Shown here piece by piece: positions 7,739 to 15,261 of a stretch of DNA of 18,807 bases; positions within the stretch are counted from its first letter, which is position 1; every line of letters starts with the position of its first letter. The DNA comes from Actinomycetes bacterium (lineage in GTDB: Bacteria; Actinomycetota; Actinomycetes; Actinomycetales; Microbacteriaceae). Below the pieces are notes generated by a model that saw only the letters and a list, made by a program, of their open reading frames with translations, was not told where the DNA came from and made no database searches. The translations under genes and the position numbers were made by a program. The stretch is taken from positions 1 to 18,807 of the forward strand of contig JAEYVZ010000002.1 of assembly GCA_023431405.1 (NCBI GenBank), given 5' to 3'.

Positions 7739-8367
7739 CCACCGTGCTGCTCACCGGATTCGTGCCGTTCGGAGGCGATGCCGTCAACCCGAGCGGCGAT
7801 GCGGTGCGACGGGTGGCCGAGCAGTGGGACCGGCCCGACCACCTCATCGCGGAGGTGCTCCCCGTCTCCTTCGCCGCGTCCGCTCGCGCGCTGCGCACGC
7901 TGATCGACCAGCACCGACCCGACATCGTGCTCGCGACGGGCCTGGCCGGCGGACGCTCGGCGATCGGTGTCGAACGGATCGCGGTGAACCTCGCCGACGC
8001 GCGGATCGCCGACAACGACGGGGTTCAGCCGATCGACGAACCCTGTATCCCGGGCGCCCCCGCCGCCGCCTTCGCCACTGTCCCGGTCAAGGCGATAGCC
8101 GCGGCGATCGCCGACGCGGGCATCGAGGCGGAGGTCTCGCACAGCGCGGGAACGTTCGTGTGCAATCACGTCTTCTATGCGGCACTCGACGCCGCACCTG
8201 CGGGCGCGCTCGCCGGGTTCATCCACGTGCCGTGGGCACGCGGGACGGAGCCTGCGGGCCAGCCCTCGCTCCCGCTCGATGACATCGTCTCGGCACTGCG
8301 CATCGCACTCGACACCGCGATCGACCCGCCGAGCACGCGCGTCGTCGCCGGTGGCACGTTGCACTGA
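7735..8367 (+). CDS. pcp: Pyroglutamyl-peptidase I (family C15)
   Basis: Pcp is a cytosolic cysteine peptidase that removes N-terminal pyroglutamate from peptides. The 210-residue length is normal. VLLTGFVPFGG at 4-14 is the family's N-terminal signature with the NPSG loop at 18-21. The catalytic triad is visible: Glu80 in GVERIAVN, Cys143 in HSAGTFVCNHVFY and His164 in GFIHVPW. The ATG overlaps the TGA of the upstream RNB gene by 4 nt (ATGA), so the two are translationally coupled in one operon. A metabolic link between them is not obvious. The gene ends 67 bp before the GntR regulator, which has its own promoter-like box. Confidence 0.94.
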   Translation: MTTVLLTGFVPFGGDAVNPSGDAVRRVAEQWDRPDHLIAEVLPVSFAASARALRTLIDQHRPDIVLATGLAGGRSAIGVERIAVNLADARIADNDGVQPIDEPCIPGAPAAAFATVPVKAIAAAIADAGIEAEVSHSAGTFVCNHVFYAALDAAPAGALAGFIHVPWARGTEPAGQPSLPLDDIVSALRIALDTAIDPPSTRVVAGGTLH

Positions 8368-8421
8368 GGCGTCCTCGTCCTCCCTCTCCCGTGGCGTGCC
8401 GGATCACCGCGATTGGCGCGG

Positions 8422-8432
8422 TATATTGCATA
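8422..8432 (+). promoter_or_regulatory. -10 box overlapped by an 11-bp dyad: candidate GntR operator
   Basis: TATATT at 8422-8427 ends 7 nt before the GTG of the GntR gene and looks like its -10 box. Bases 8423-8433 read ATATTGCATAT, with inverted ATAT arms around a TGC centre. GntR/FCD regulators typically bind short AT-containing dyads, so this may be an autoregulatory operator covering the promoter. Position and symmetry are seen; binding is inferred. Confidence 0.4.
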
Positions 8433-8434
8433 TC

Positions 8435-9082
8435 GTGCCCGTGCCCTCTCAACACCTCCCCGCGCGACCGCTGCTTCGCGACGGCGTGTACACGCGACTT
8501 CGGGATGCGATCGTCGACGGCACGCTCGCGCCCGACGAGCAGCTGCGCGACACCGAGCTCGCCGCCTGGCTGGGTGTGAGTCGGACGCCCGTGCGGGAGG
8601 CGCTGCTCGAACTGTCGCGCGCCGGACTCGTCCGGGCCACCCCTGGGCGATCCACCGTCGTCGCGCCGCTCGAGCTCGACGGCATCCGCGACGCGCAGGC
8701 CGTCGTCGCCGCGATGCACGCCCTCGCCGTGCGGGATGCCGCAGACCGGCTGGACGCCGACGACATCGCGCGCATGCGCGCCGCCAACGCCGCGTTCGCC
8801 GACGCCCAGCGCCGCGGCGAAGTGGAGGCCGCGCTGCAGGCCGACGAGCAGTTCCATGCGATCGCGGTCGACAAGTCGGGCAACCGTGCCGTGCGGTCGG
8901 TCATCGCACAGTACGAGCCGGTCCTGCGCCGCGCGGAGAGGCTGCGCTTCGCCTCCAGCGAGGGCGAGGAGTCGATCGCGCGACACGAACGACTGATCGA
9001 CCTGCTCGCCGCCGGCGACGCGGACGGTGCGGCCCGCGTGGCCGAGCAGACGTGGCAGACCCTCACCGTCGACACACCCTGA
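8435..9082 (+). CDS. GntR family (FadR/FCD-type) transcriptional regulator, probable regulator of acdS
   Basis: This 215-residue regulator has an N-terminal winged helix (about 12-77: RDGVYTRLRDAIVDGTLAP, then LAAWLGVSRTPVREALLELSRAGLV) and a C-terminal helical FCD effector domain (about 82-208). FCD domains often hold a metal through an Asp and three His. Asp137, His141 and His184 are in suitable places, but the last position appears to be Gln205, so metal binding is uncertain. The GTG at 8435 follows a TATATT -10 by 7 nt. The stop is 58 bp before acdS on the same strand. GntR genes next to acdS are known in actinobacteria, whereas proteobacterial acdS is usually controlled by the Lrp-type AcdR. 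It probably responds to ACC or a product, but the ligand is not shown. Confidence 0.88.
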   Translation: MPVPSQHLPARPLLRDGVYTRLRDAIVDGTLAPDEQLRDTELAAWLGVSRTPVREALLELSRAGLVRATPGRSTVVAPLELDGIRDAQAVVAAMHALAVRDAADRLDADDIARMRAANAAFADAQRRGEVEAALQADEQFHAIAVDKSGNRAVRSVIAQYEPVLRRAERLRFASSEGEESIARHERLIDLLAAGDADGAARVAEQTWQTLTVDTP

Positions 9083-9140
9083 GATACCGACAAACCCTGA
9101 GCACGCGTCCCGTCACCCCGCAGCCCCGAAGGATCCCCGC

Positions 9141-10160
9141 ATGAAGCTCGCCGAGTTCCCCCGCTACCCGCTCACGTTCGGGCCGAGCCCGCTGCAGCAT
9201 CTACGGCGCCTCACGCAGCACCTGGGCGGAGCCCAGATCTGGGCGAAGCGCGAAGACGTCTCCAGCGGGTTGGCCTACGGGGGCAACAAGGTGCGCAAAC
9301 TGGAATACATCGTGCCCGACATCCTGGCCTCGGGTGCCGACACGCTCGTCTCGATCGGCGGCTATCAGTCCAACCACACGCGACAGGTCGCCGCCGTCGC
9401 CGCCCACCTGGGGCTCAAGGCGCGCCTCGTGCAGGAGAAGTGGGTCCCGTGGGACGACCCCACCAACGACAAGGTCGGCAACATCCTCCTCTCGCGCATG
9501 ATGGGCGCCGACAGCCGCCTCGACGACGCCGGCTTCGACATCGGCATCCGCGACTCGTGGAAGCAGGCGCTCGCCGAGGTCGAAGCCGCCGGCGGCATCC
9601 CCTACCCCATTCCCGCCGGCGCGTCGGAGCACCCCCTCGGCGGACTCGGCTTCGCGAACTGGGCATTCGAGGTCGCCGAGCAGGAGAAGCAGCACGGCGT
9701 CTTCTTCGACACGATCATCGTGTGCACGGTCACCGGTTCCACTCACGCCGGCATGATCGCCGGCTTCGCCGCCCTCGAAGAGCTCACCGGCATCCGCCGT
9801 CGCATCATCGGCATCGACGCGTCGGCGACGATCGACAAGACCCGCGACCAGGTCGCGCGCATCGCCCGCCGCACGGCGGAGCTGATCGAGCTCGGCCGTG
9901 ACCTCCGCGACGACGAGATCCAGGTGCTCGAGGGCTGGGCGGGCGAGCTGTACGGCGTACCCGTCGAATCGACGATGGATGCCATGGCGCTCGGCGCACA
10001 ACTCGAGGCGATGATCACCGATCCGGTCTACGAGGGGAAATCGCTCGCGGGCCTGATCGATCTCGTGCGCTCGGCTGACATCGCGAAGGACTCCACCGTG
10101 CTCTACGCGCACCTGGGCGGTCAGCCCGCGATCAACGCGTACCACGCGCTCTGGAGCTGA
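9141..10160 (+). CDS. acdS: 1-aminocyclopropane-1-carboxylate (ACC) deaminase
   Basis: AcdS is a PLP enzyme that opens the cyclopropane ring of ACC, giving 2-oxobutyrate and ammonia. In plant-associated bacteria this lowers plant ethylene. The 339-residue protein matches the family along its whole length (FPRYPLTFGPSPLQHLRRL, AYGGNKVRKLEY, VSIGGYQSNHTRQVAAVAAHLG). PLP Lys50 lies in GGNK, the Ser of QSNHT is present, and the residues separating true ACC deaminase from D-cysteine desulfhydrase are there: Tyr297-Glu298 in DPVYEGKS and Leu325 in YAHLGG, matching Tyr294, Glu295 and Leu322 of the Pseudomonas UW4 enzyme. The ATG at 9141 has GAAGGA upstream. It follows the GntR gene and faces the lipoprotein gene, with a perfect 16-bp palindrome between the stops. 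Confidence 0.95.
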   Translation: MKLAEFPRYPLTFGPSPLQHLRRLTQHLGGAQIWAKREDVSSGLAYGGNKVRKLEYIVPDILASGADTLVSIGGYQSNHTRQVAAVAAHLGLKARLVQEKWVPWDDPTNDKVGNILLSRMMGADSRLDDAGFDIGIRDSWKQALAEVEAAGGIPYPIPAGASEHPLGGLGFANWAFEVAEQEKQHGVFFDTIIVCTVTGSTHAGMIAGFAALEELTGIRRRIIGIDASATIDKTRDQVARIARRTAELIELGRDLRDDEIQVLEGWAGELYGVPVESTMDAMALGAQLEAMITDPVYEGKSLAGLIDLVRSADIAKDSTVLYAHLGGQPAINAYHALWS

Positions 10161-10181
10161 CAGGGCAGCGGAGCGACTGGG

Positions 10182-10197
10182 GGGCCGGTACCGGCCC
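10182..10197. terminator. Perfect 16-bp palindrome between convergent acdS and lipoprotein genes
   Basis: GGGCCGGTACCGGCCC is self-complementary over all 16 bases and lies between the acdS stop and the oppositely oriented lipoprotein stop. It could form a strong hairpin in either transcript. There is no U-tract, so it is at best a non-canonical bidirectional terminator. Confidence 0.4.
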
Positions 10198-10218
10198 GGA
10201 CTCACCGCCGGACGACGA

Positions 10219-11277
10219 TCATCCCCACGCGGCGAGCGCACGCTCAGCGAACGACGTCAGGAACTCGCGCCCGCCGCCGTTGACCCCGATCACGTTCACG
10301 CCGTCGGTCGCGAACAGCAGATCGGCGGAAGCGCCGGCCTCCTTCGAGAAGAGCACGGCTCCCTCGGCGCCGGCGACCGAGATCTGCTCGCTGCCGTCGA
10401 GGGCGACGATATCGCTCCACTGCCAGTGACTCCCGTTGGCGACATGCAGGCCGGGAACGTAGAACTCGCCGTCCGGCGCGAGGCGCCCGTCACCGGTCGA
10501 CCATTCGCACTCGATCGCCGCGCCGGCCAGGCGCAGGGCGGCCATCTCCGGCTGCTCCGAGCCTTCCCAGAACCCGGTGTTGTACTCCTCGCCGATCAGA
10601 TCCTCGAGGCGCATCTTCTCACCCAGGTCTTCGCACGACGAGATCGGCCACCACCCGTCGGGCGTCACCGCCTCGGCACCCAGCGGCTCCGGCAGGCCCG
10701 AGGAGACCGCGTCGAGCGCGCTTTCGAGGAGCTCGACGGGCGGCTCGCTGACGAACTCCCCGACGCGCGCCATGAGCCAGGCGTCACCGTCGACGCGCAC
10801 GAGGCGGCACAGCGACGCATCGTACGACGGGTCGCATCGCGCTGCGGAGTAGTCGGTGGTGAAGGCGGCCGGGATGCTGTCGACCGGGGCGACCGAGAGG
10901 GTGAGCGACTGGATTCCGCGCGGGGCATCATCGTCGGCGAACCAGCGACACTCGAGCCCGCCGATCGTGGCGAAGGCGTCGAGGGCAGCCCCTGACCGCA
11001 CGGTGCCCCACTCTGCGAACTTCTCCTCTTCCGTCGCCCATCCCTCGCCCAGCAGATCGTCGAGCTGCGCCGAGGTGAGCATGTCGGCGCATTCGCCGTC
11101 GAGAGGAAGCGTCGGCGTCGACACGGATGCCGGGGCGGTCTCGGTGGGAGTCGGCGTCTGCGACGGCGTCGGGGTCGCGGTGGGCGCCGGAGCGGCGCTC
11201 GTGCTGGCACAGCCGGTCGCCACCGCAGCGACGGCGATAAGGACGACGAGAGGGAGCACGCGGCGCAATCGAGGCAT
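10219..11277 (-). CDS. Putative secreted lipoprotein with two DUF3558-like modules
   Basis: This 352-residue protein has a basic N-terminus (MPRLRR), a hydrophobic stretch (8-20) and a lipobox ending ATGC, with Cys23 as the probable lipidation site. A Thr/Pro/Ala-rich linker runs to about residue 58. Two similar halves follow. The first opens CADMLTSAQLDDLLG (63-77) and reaches GLECRWFADDD (108-117). The second opens SCEDLGEKMRLEDLIGEEY (214-232) and reaches AIECEWSTGDG (255-264). Each half has a Cys pair at similar spacing (63/110 and 215/257), and Cys148/Cys157 could form a third. This resembles actinobacterial DUF3558-type lipoproteins of unknown role. No enzymatic motif is recognised. It is convergent with acdS and divergent from the VOC gene. 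Confidence 0.72.
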   Translation of the reverse strand: MPRLRRVLPLVVLIAVAAVATGCASTSAAPAPTATPTPSQTPTPTETAPASVSTPTLPLDGECADMLTSAQLDDLLGEGWATEEEKFAEWGTVRSGAALDAFATIGGLECRWFADDDAPRGIQSLTLSVAPVDSIPAAFTTDYSAARCDPSYDASLCRLVRVDGDAWLMARVGEFVSEPPVELLESALDAVSSGLPEPLGAEAVTPDGWWPISSCEDLGEKMRLEDLIGEEYNTGFWEGSEQPEMAALRLAGAAIECEWSTGDGRLAPDGEFYVPGLHVANGSHWQWSDIVALDGSEQISVAGAEGAVLFSKEAGASADLLFATDGVNVIGVNGGGREFLTSFAERALAAWG

Positions 11278-11425
11278 GTCGACATGCTCTCACGGGCGCC
11301 TTTCCGGCGGTGTCACGATTCCGTCTCGCCCATGCGTCTTGCGGTATATGGCCTCGGAGCGTGACCTCGACCCCAGCCGGTGCGGCCGGATCCGCGCGGG
11401 GCTGTCGCGTGTCGCAGGCCCGGCG

Positions 11426-11431
11426 TAACGT
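11426..11431 (+). promoter_or_regulatory. Possible -10 box (TAACGT) for the VOC gene
   Basis: TAACGT lies 27 nt before ATG 11459, and a GGAGGA Shine-Dalgarno sits between them, so this gene would have a conventional leader. No good -35 is visible. Confidence 0.3.
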
Positions 11432-11458
11432 GCCGTCGAAGCCAGACCGGAGGACACC

Positions 11459-11941
11459 ATGACCGATCACACCGTGAACGACGACGCCCGATCCGATGCG
11501 GGCCGTGAGCCGCCGAAGGTCAGCCTCGGCAACATCACGTTCTACGCCGACGACCCGCCCCGTCTCGCGCGATTCTGGTCGGGAGTCTTCGGCTATCCCC
11601 CGCAGGAGTGGGGCGAGGAGCTCACGGCGCAGCTGAAGGGCGCCGGGCTCACCGACGCCGATCTCTCCTCGCGAGGCCTCGCCGAAGACCCGCGCGGCGT
11701 CGGGCCTCGCTTCTTCTTCCATCACGCCGACGGCCCCAAAGAAGGCCGCAACCGGGTGCACCTCGACGTCACCGTGACGGCCGGCGCCGACGACCCGCGT
11801 GCGCGGCTCGAGGCGGAGAAAGACCGGATCGTCGCGCTCGGCGCGTCGGTGGTCCGGCTGATCGACCAGCAGTGGGGACCGTGGCCGGAGCACTACTACC
11901 AGCTGCGCGACCCGGAGGGGAACGAGTTCTGCCTCCAGTGA
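11459..11941 (+). CDS. VOC family (glyoxalase-like) protein
   Basis: This 160-residue single-copy VOC protein has two beta-alpha-beta-beta-beta halves. The first is LGNITFYADDPPRLARFWSGVFGY (23-46). The second runs from NRVHLDVTVTAGADDPRARLEAE (98-120) through LGASVVR to YYQLRDPEGNEFCLQ at the C-terminus, the classic DPxGNxF ending. His101 and Glu155 are at positions used for metal ligands in the family. The first ~18 residues are a polar tail. It resembles the glyoxalase-like domain group common in actinobacteria, where substrates are mostly unknown; no specific reaction can be assigned. The ATG at 11459 has GGAGGA 5 nt upstream. It converges on the Lrp-type regulator gene with 26 bp between stops. 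Confidence 0.85.
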   Translation: MTDHTVNDDARSDAGREPPKVSLGNITFYADDPPRLARFWSGVFGYPPQEWGEELTAQLKGAGLTDADLSSRGLAEDPRGVGPRFFFHHADGPKEGRNRVHLDVTVTAGADDPRARLEAEKDRIVALGASVVRLIDQQWGPWPEHYYQLRDPEGNEFCLQ

Positions 11942-11967
11942 TCCCCGATTGAAGCGCTCTGCGCGGC

Positions 11968-12465
11968 TCAGCTTCCGGATGCGACGCGGGCGAGCGGACC
12001 GATGCCCTCCCGCCGCTCGAACACCAGGTGGGTCTCGGTGGTGCGCACCGTTTCGTGCACTGTGATGTGCTGCAGGACGATGTCGCGCAGGGCAGCCGCA
12101 TCCTCCACGGCCACATGCACGAGGAAGTCGTCCTCTCCTGCGACGTGGAACACCTCGATGACGCCCGGCGTGCGCACGAGGGCGTCGAACAGCCGGCCGA
12201 CCCCTTCTCTCGTGTGCCGACCGAGACGCACCCTGATCACGCCTTGAAGCGGGAGACCGAGCGCGGTGGCGTCGAGCACGACGCGCACTCCCGCGATGAC
12301 TCCCCGTGACCGCAACGCACGAACGCGATAGGCACACGTCGACTCGGCGATGCCGAGGTCTGCCGCAAGCGCCTTGTTGGAGCGACCGGGGCTGGCGACC
12401 AGCGCCGCCAGCAGGCGAAGGTCAAGCTCATCGAGAGCGGAAGCGCCGGCTTGCGGATCGGACAA
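11968..12465 (-). CDS. Lrp/AsnC family transcriptional regulator
   Basis: This 165-residue feast/famine regulator has an N-terminal helix-turn-helix (about 12-60: LDELDLRLLAALVASPGRSN, then ALAADLGIAESTCAYRVRAL) and a C-terminal RAM/AsnC ligand domain (about 72-150, with GVIEVFHVAGEDDFLVHV). Such proteins usually form octamers or dimers and sense amino acids. The start appears to be a TTG at 12465-12463, preceded by AGAGGGG at 7-8 nt; no ATG or GTG fits the homology better. It is divergent from the trans-sulfuration-family PLP gene with 115 bp between them, which makes that gene its most likely target. The arrangement recalls mdeR-mdeA (Lrp-type regulator beside methionine gamma-lyase) in Pseudomonas putida. 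Effector inferred as a sulfur amino acid, not shown. Confidence 0.88.
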   Translation of the reverse strand: MSDPQAGASALDELDLRLLAALVASPGRSNKALAADLGIAESTCAYRVRALRSRGVIAGVRVVLDATALGLPLQGVIRVRLGRHTREGVGRLFDALVRTPGVIEVFHVAGEDDFLVHVAVEDAAALRDIVLQHITVHETVRTTETHLVFERREGIGPLARVASGS

Positions 12466-12524
12466 CGGGTGCCCCTCTCATTGCGCCGGGTCTGCAGGAA
12501 ACACAATCATCATGCTCTTCCCGG

Positions 12525-12542
12525 GCAAACGATGCAAACGAT
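12525..12542. repeat. Tandem 9-bp direct repeat in the Lrp/PLP-enzyme divergent promoter region
   Basis: GCAAACGAT occurs twice in perfect tandem, 38 bp before the ATG of the PLP enzyme and 59 bp from the regulator start. The two copies are close to one helical turn apart (9 bp). This could be a regulator-binding element; it is the only clear repeated signal in this gap. Confidence 0.5.
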
Positions 12543-12580
12543 CTCGACTTCTCTGGTGGTTCTGCGCAACCCTTGCCCTC

Positions 12581-13828
<1,248 letters not shown>

Positions 13829-13843
13829 CGGACGGTGCGCGCC

Positions 13844-13861
13844 GGCGCCGCGAACGGCGCC
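13844..13861. terminator. Hairpin after the PLP-enzyme gene (convergent with ispG)
   Basis: GGCGCCG and CGGCGCC form a perfect 7-bp stem around a CGAA loop, 15 bp past the stop of the PLP enzyme. A second, weaker stem (CCCCG at 13873-13877 with CGGGG at 13885-13889) follows, just past the ispG stop side. No U-tract is present. Both lie between convergent stops and may end transcription in either direction. Confidence 0.45.
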
Positions 13862-13894
13862 TGCCGACGAGTCCCCGACTTCTGCGGGGGCGCC

Positions 13895-15046
13895 TCAGGC
13901 GGTGACGACCTGCGCGGTTCCCAGCGGAGCGTCGGGTCCCATCTCGGCGGCGATGCGGTTCGCCTCCTCGATGAGGGTCGCGACGATCTCCGCCTCCGGC
14001 ACCGTCTTGATGACCTCGCCCTTGACGAAGATCTGACCCTTGCCGTTGCCGCTCGCGACACCCAGATCGGCCTCGCGCGCTTCACCCGGACCGTTCACGA
14101 CACAGCCCATGACCGCGACGCGCAACGGCACCGTCATGTCTTTGAGGCCCTCGGTCACGTCGTTGGCGAGTGTGTAGACATCGACCTGCGCGCGTCCGCA
14201 CGAAGGGCACGACACGATCTCCAGCTTGCGCTCGCGGAGATTGAGCGACTGCAGGATCTGATGCCCCACCTTGACCTCTTCGGCCGGCGGTGCGGAGAGC
14301 GAGACGCGGATCGTGTCGCCGATGCCCTCACCCAGCAGGATGCCGAAGGCAGTGGCGGACTTGATCGTCCCCTGGAAAGCGGGTCCGGCCTCGGTGACAC
14401 CGAGGTGGAGAGGCCAGTCGCCCCGCTCGGCGAGGAGCCGGTAGGCCTTCACCATGACGACGGGGTCGTTGTGCTTGACCGAGATCTTGAAGTCGTGGAA
14501 GTCGTGCTCCTCGAACAGCGACGCCTCCCACACGGCGCTCTCGACGAGCGCCTCCGGCGTCGCCTTGCCGTACTTCTCGAGCAGCCTGCGGTCGAGGGAG
14601 CCCGCGTTGACGCCGATGCGGAGAGACACTCCCGCCGCCTGGGCGGCAGCGGCGATGGCCCCGACCTGGTCGTCGAACTTGCGGATGTTGCCCGGGTTCA
14701 CGCGCACCGCCGCGCACCCCGCATCGATCGCCTGGAACACGTACTTCGGCTGGAAGTGGATGTCGGCGATCACCGGGATCTGGCTCTTCTTGGCGATGAT
14801 GTGGAGCACGTCGGCGTCGTCCTGCGACGGCACCGCGACGCGCACGATCTCGCACCCGGACGCCGTGAGCTCGGCGATCTGCTGAAGGGTCGCGTTGATG
14901 TCTGTCGTGGGCGTGGTCGTCATCGACTGCACGCTGACGGGCGCATCACCGCCGACGAGGACCTTCCCGACCTTGATCTGACGACTCTTGCGACGCGGGG
15001 CGAGGGTCTCCGGCACGCGGGGCATCCCGAGATTGACTGCTGGCAC
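13895..15046 (-). CDS. ispG: 4-hydroxy-3-methylbut-2-en-1-yl diphosphate synthase (flavodoxin) IspG/GcpE
   Basis: IspG converts MEcPP to HMBPP in the MEP pathway of isoprenoid synthesis, using a [4Fe-4S] cluster. The 383-residue protein has the N-terminal TIM-barrel (QIKVGKVLVGGDAPVSVQSMTTT, IPVIADIHF, AAVRVNPGNI) and the C-terminal cluster domain. Cys280 and Cys283 (SCPSCGR), Cys315 and Glu322 (MGCVVNGPGE) match the three Cys plus Glu ligand set of the family. The GTG start at 15046 is preceded by a minus-strand TAGGCT box at 6 nt. In many actinobacteria ispG sits downstream of dxr and an M50 protease. Here the protease is present on the same strand, but a trp locus of opposite orientation lies between them. 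Confidence 0.96.
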   Translation of the reverse strand: MPAVNLGMPRVPETLAPRRKSRQIKVGKVLVGGDAPVSVQSMTTTPTTDINATLQQIAELTASGCEIVRVAVPSQDDADVLHIIAKKSQIPVIADIHFQPKYVFQAIDAGCAAVRVNPGNIRKFDDQVGAIAAAAQAAGVSLRIGVNAGSLDRRLLEKYGKATPEALVESAVWEASLFEEHDFHDFKISVKHNDPVVMVKAYRLLAERGDWPLHLGVTEAGPAFQGTIKSATAFGILLGEGIGDTIRVSLSAPPAEEVKVGHQILQSLNLRERKLEIVSCPSCGRAQVDVYTLANDVTEGLKDMTVPLRVAVMGCVVNGPGEAREADLGVASGNGKGQIFVKGEVIKTVPEAEIVATLIEEANRIAAEMGPDAPLGTAQVVTA

Positions 15047-15052
15047 GATCCC

Positions 15053-15058
15053 AGCCTA
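15053..15058 (-). promoter_or_regulatory. -10 box (TAGGCT) for ispG
   Basis: TAGGCT on the minus strand is separated by GGGATC (6 nt) from the ispG GTG. There is no room for a Shine-Dalgarno sequence, so the transcript is probably leaderless. Confidence 0.5.
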
Positions 15059-15121
15059 CGCCGCGCGGGCCGAGTGAAGGCTGGGACGCGGCCGACGCGC
15101 AGGCGACATCGCGCCTTCTGC

Positions 15122-15127
15122 TAATCT
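15122..15127 (+). promoter_or_regulatory. -10 box (TAATCT) for trpL-trpEG
   Basis: TAATCT ends 6 nt before the ATG of the Trp leader peptide. It is the best TANNNT match in the window and implies that the attenuator mRNA starts at or next to the leader AUG. No clear -35 is seen. Confidence 0.6.
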
Positions 15128-15133
15128 GACCGC

Positions 15134-15169
15134 ATGTTCGCGAACACCTCCTGGTGGCTCACCCGCTGA
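15134..15169 (+). CDS. trpL: trp operon leader peptide (11 residues, tandem Trp)
   Basis: The frame reads MFANTSWWLTR and stops at TGA 15167-15169. Tandem TGG codons at 15152-15157 are codons 7 and 8; Trp is the rarest amino acid, so two in eleven residues just ahead of an anthranilate synthase gene is diagnostic of a ribosome-mediated attenuator. The ATG is 6 nt after a TAATCT -10 with no Shine-Dalgarno, so translation probably begins on a leaderless mRNA. Ribosomes stalling at codons 7-8 when Trp-tRNA is scarce would cover bases 15138-15147, the first arm of the attenuator. A trp attenuator ahead of a fused trpEG-type gene has been described in Streptomyces venezuelae, which supports this reading. 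Confidence 0.88.
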   Translation: MFANTSWWLTR

Positions 15170-15217
15170 GGCGGTGTGTTCGCGACCCTGATCACAGACC
15201 GCCCATCGAGGCGGTCT
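15138..15217 (+). promoter_or_regulatory. Trp transcription attenuator: alternative hairpins 1:2, 2:3, 3:4
   Basis: Four segments can be paired. Segment 1 (15138-15147, TCGCGAACAC) is perfectly complementary over 10 bp to segment 2 (15176-15185, GTGTTCGCGA). An overlapping part of segment 2 (15170-15179, GGCGGTGTGT) pairs 9 of 10 with segment 3 (15194-15203, ACAGACCGCC) as antiterminator. Segment 3 (15196-15203) pairs perfectly over 8 bp with segment 4 (15210-15217) as terminator. A ribosome stalled on the tandem Trp codons masks segment 1, frees 2 to pair with 3, and lets transcription proceed. With Trp plentiful, the ribosome reaches the stop at 15169 and 3:4 forms. The pairings are read from sequence; the mechanism follows classical attenuation. 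Confidence 0.87.
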
Positions 15218-15220
15218 TTT
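15196..15220 (+). terminator. Rho-independent terminator of the trp attenuator
   Basis: AGACCGCC and GGCGGTCT form an 8-bp perfect stem with the six-base loop CATCGA, followed by TTTT ending at 15220. It is the only hairpin in the window with a clear U-tract and lies 41 bp before the structural gene start. Confidence 0.85.
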
Positions 15221-15261
15221 CATTCCCGCGAGGACCGCCCGACTGTACGAAAGGCCCGGCG

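Noticed and set aside
8435..10160. D-cysteine desulfhydrase as the identity of the acdS product
   Set aside because: Glu298 and Leu325 match the ACC deaminase-specific residues; the desulfhydrases usually differ at these positions.
11348..11428. 26-codon plus-strand frame upstream of the VOC gene
   Set aside because: No promoter spacing or Shine-Dalgarno supports it and no coupling to the VOC start exists.
10928..12337. Minus-strand 469-codon open frame spanning the VOC gene and lipoprotein start
   Set aside because: It crosses three supported genes and shows no conserved domain; it is a chance open frame in high-GC DNA.
11968..12465. Lrp-type regulator as the AcdR regulator of acdS
   Set aside because: It is 1.8 kb away, separated by two other genes, and is divergent from the PLP enzyme; the GntR gene is the direct neighbour of acdS.
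15154..15261. Longer in-frame N-terminus for the anthranilate synthase (GTG 15154)
   Set aside because: It would translate through the Trp leader codons and terminator hairpin; the good Shine-Dalgarno and homology support ATG 15262.
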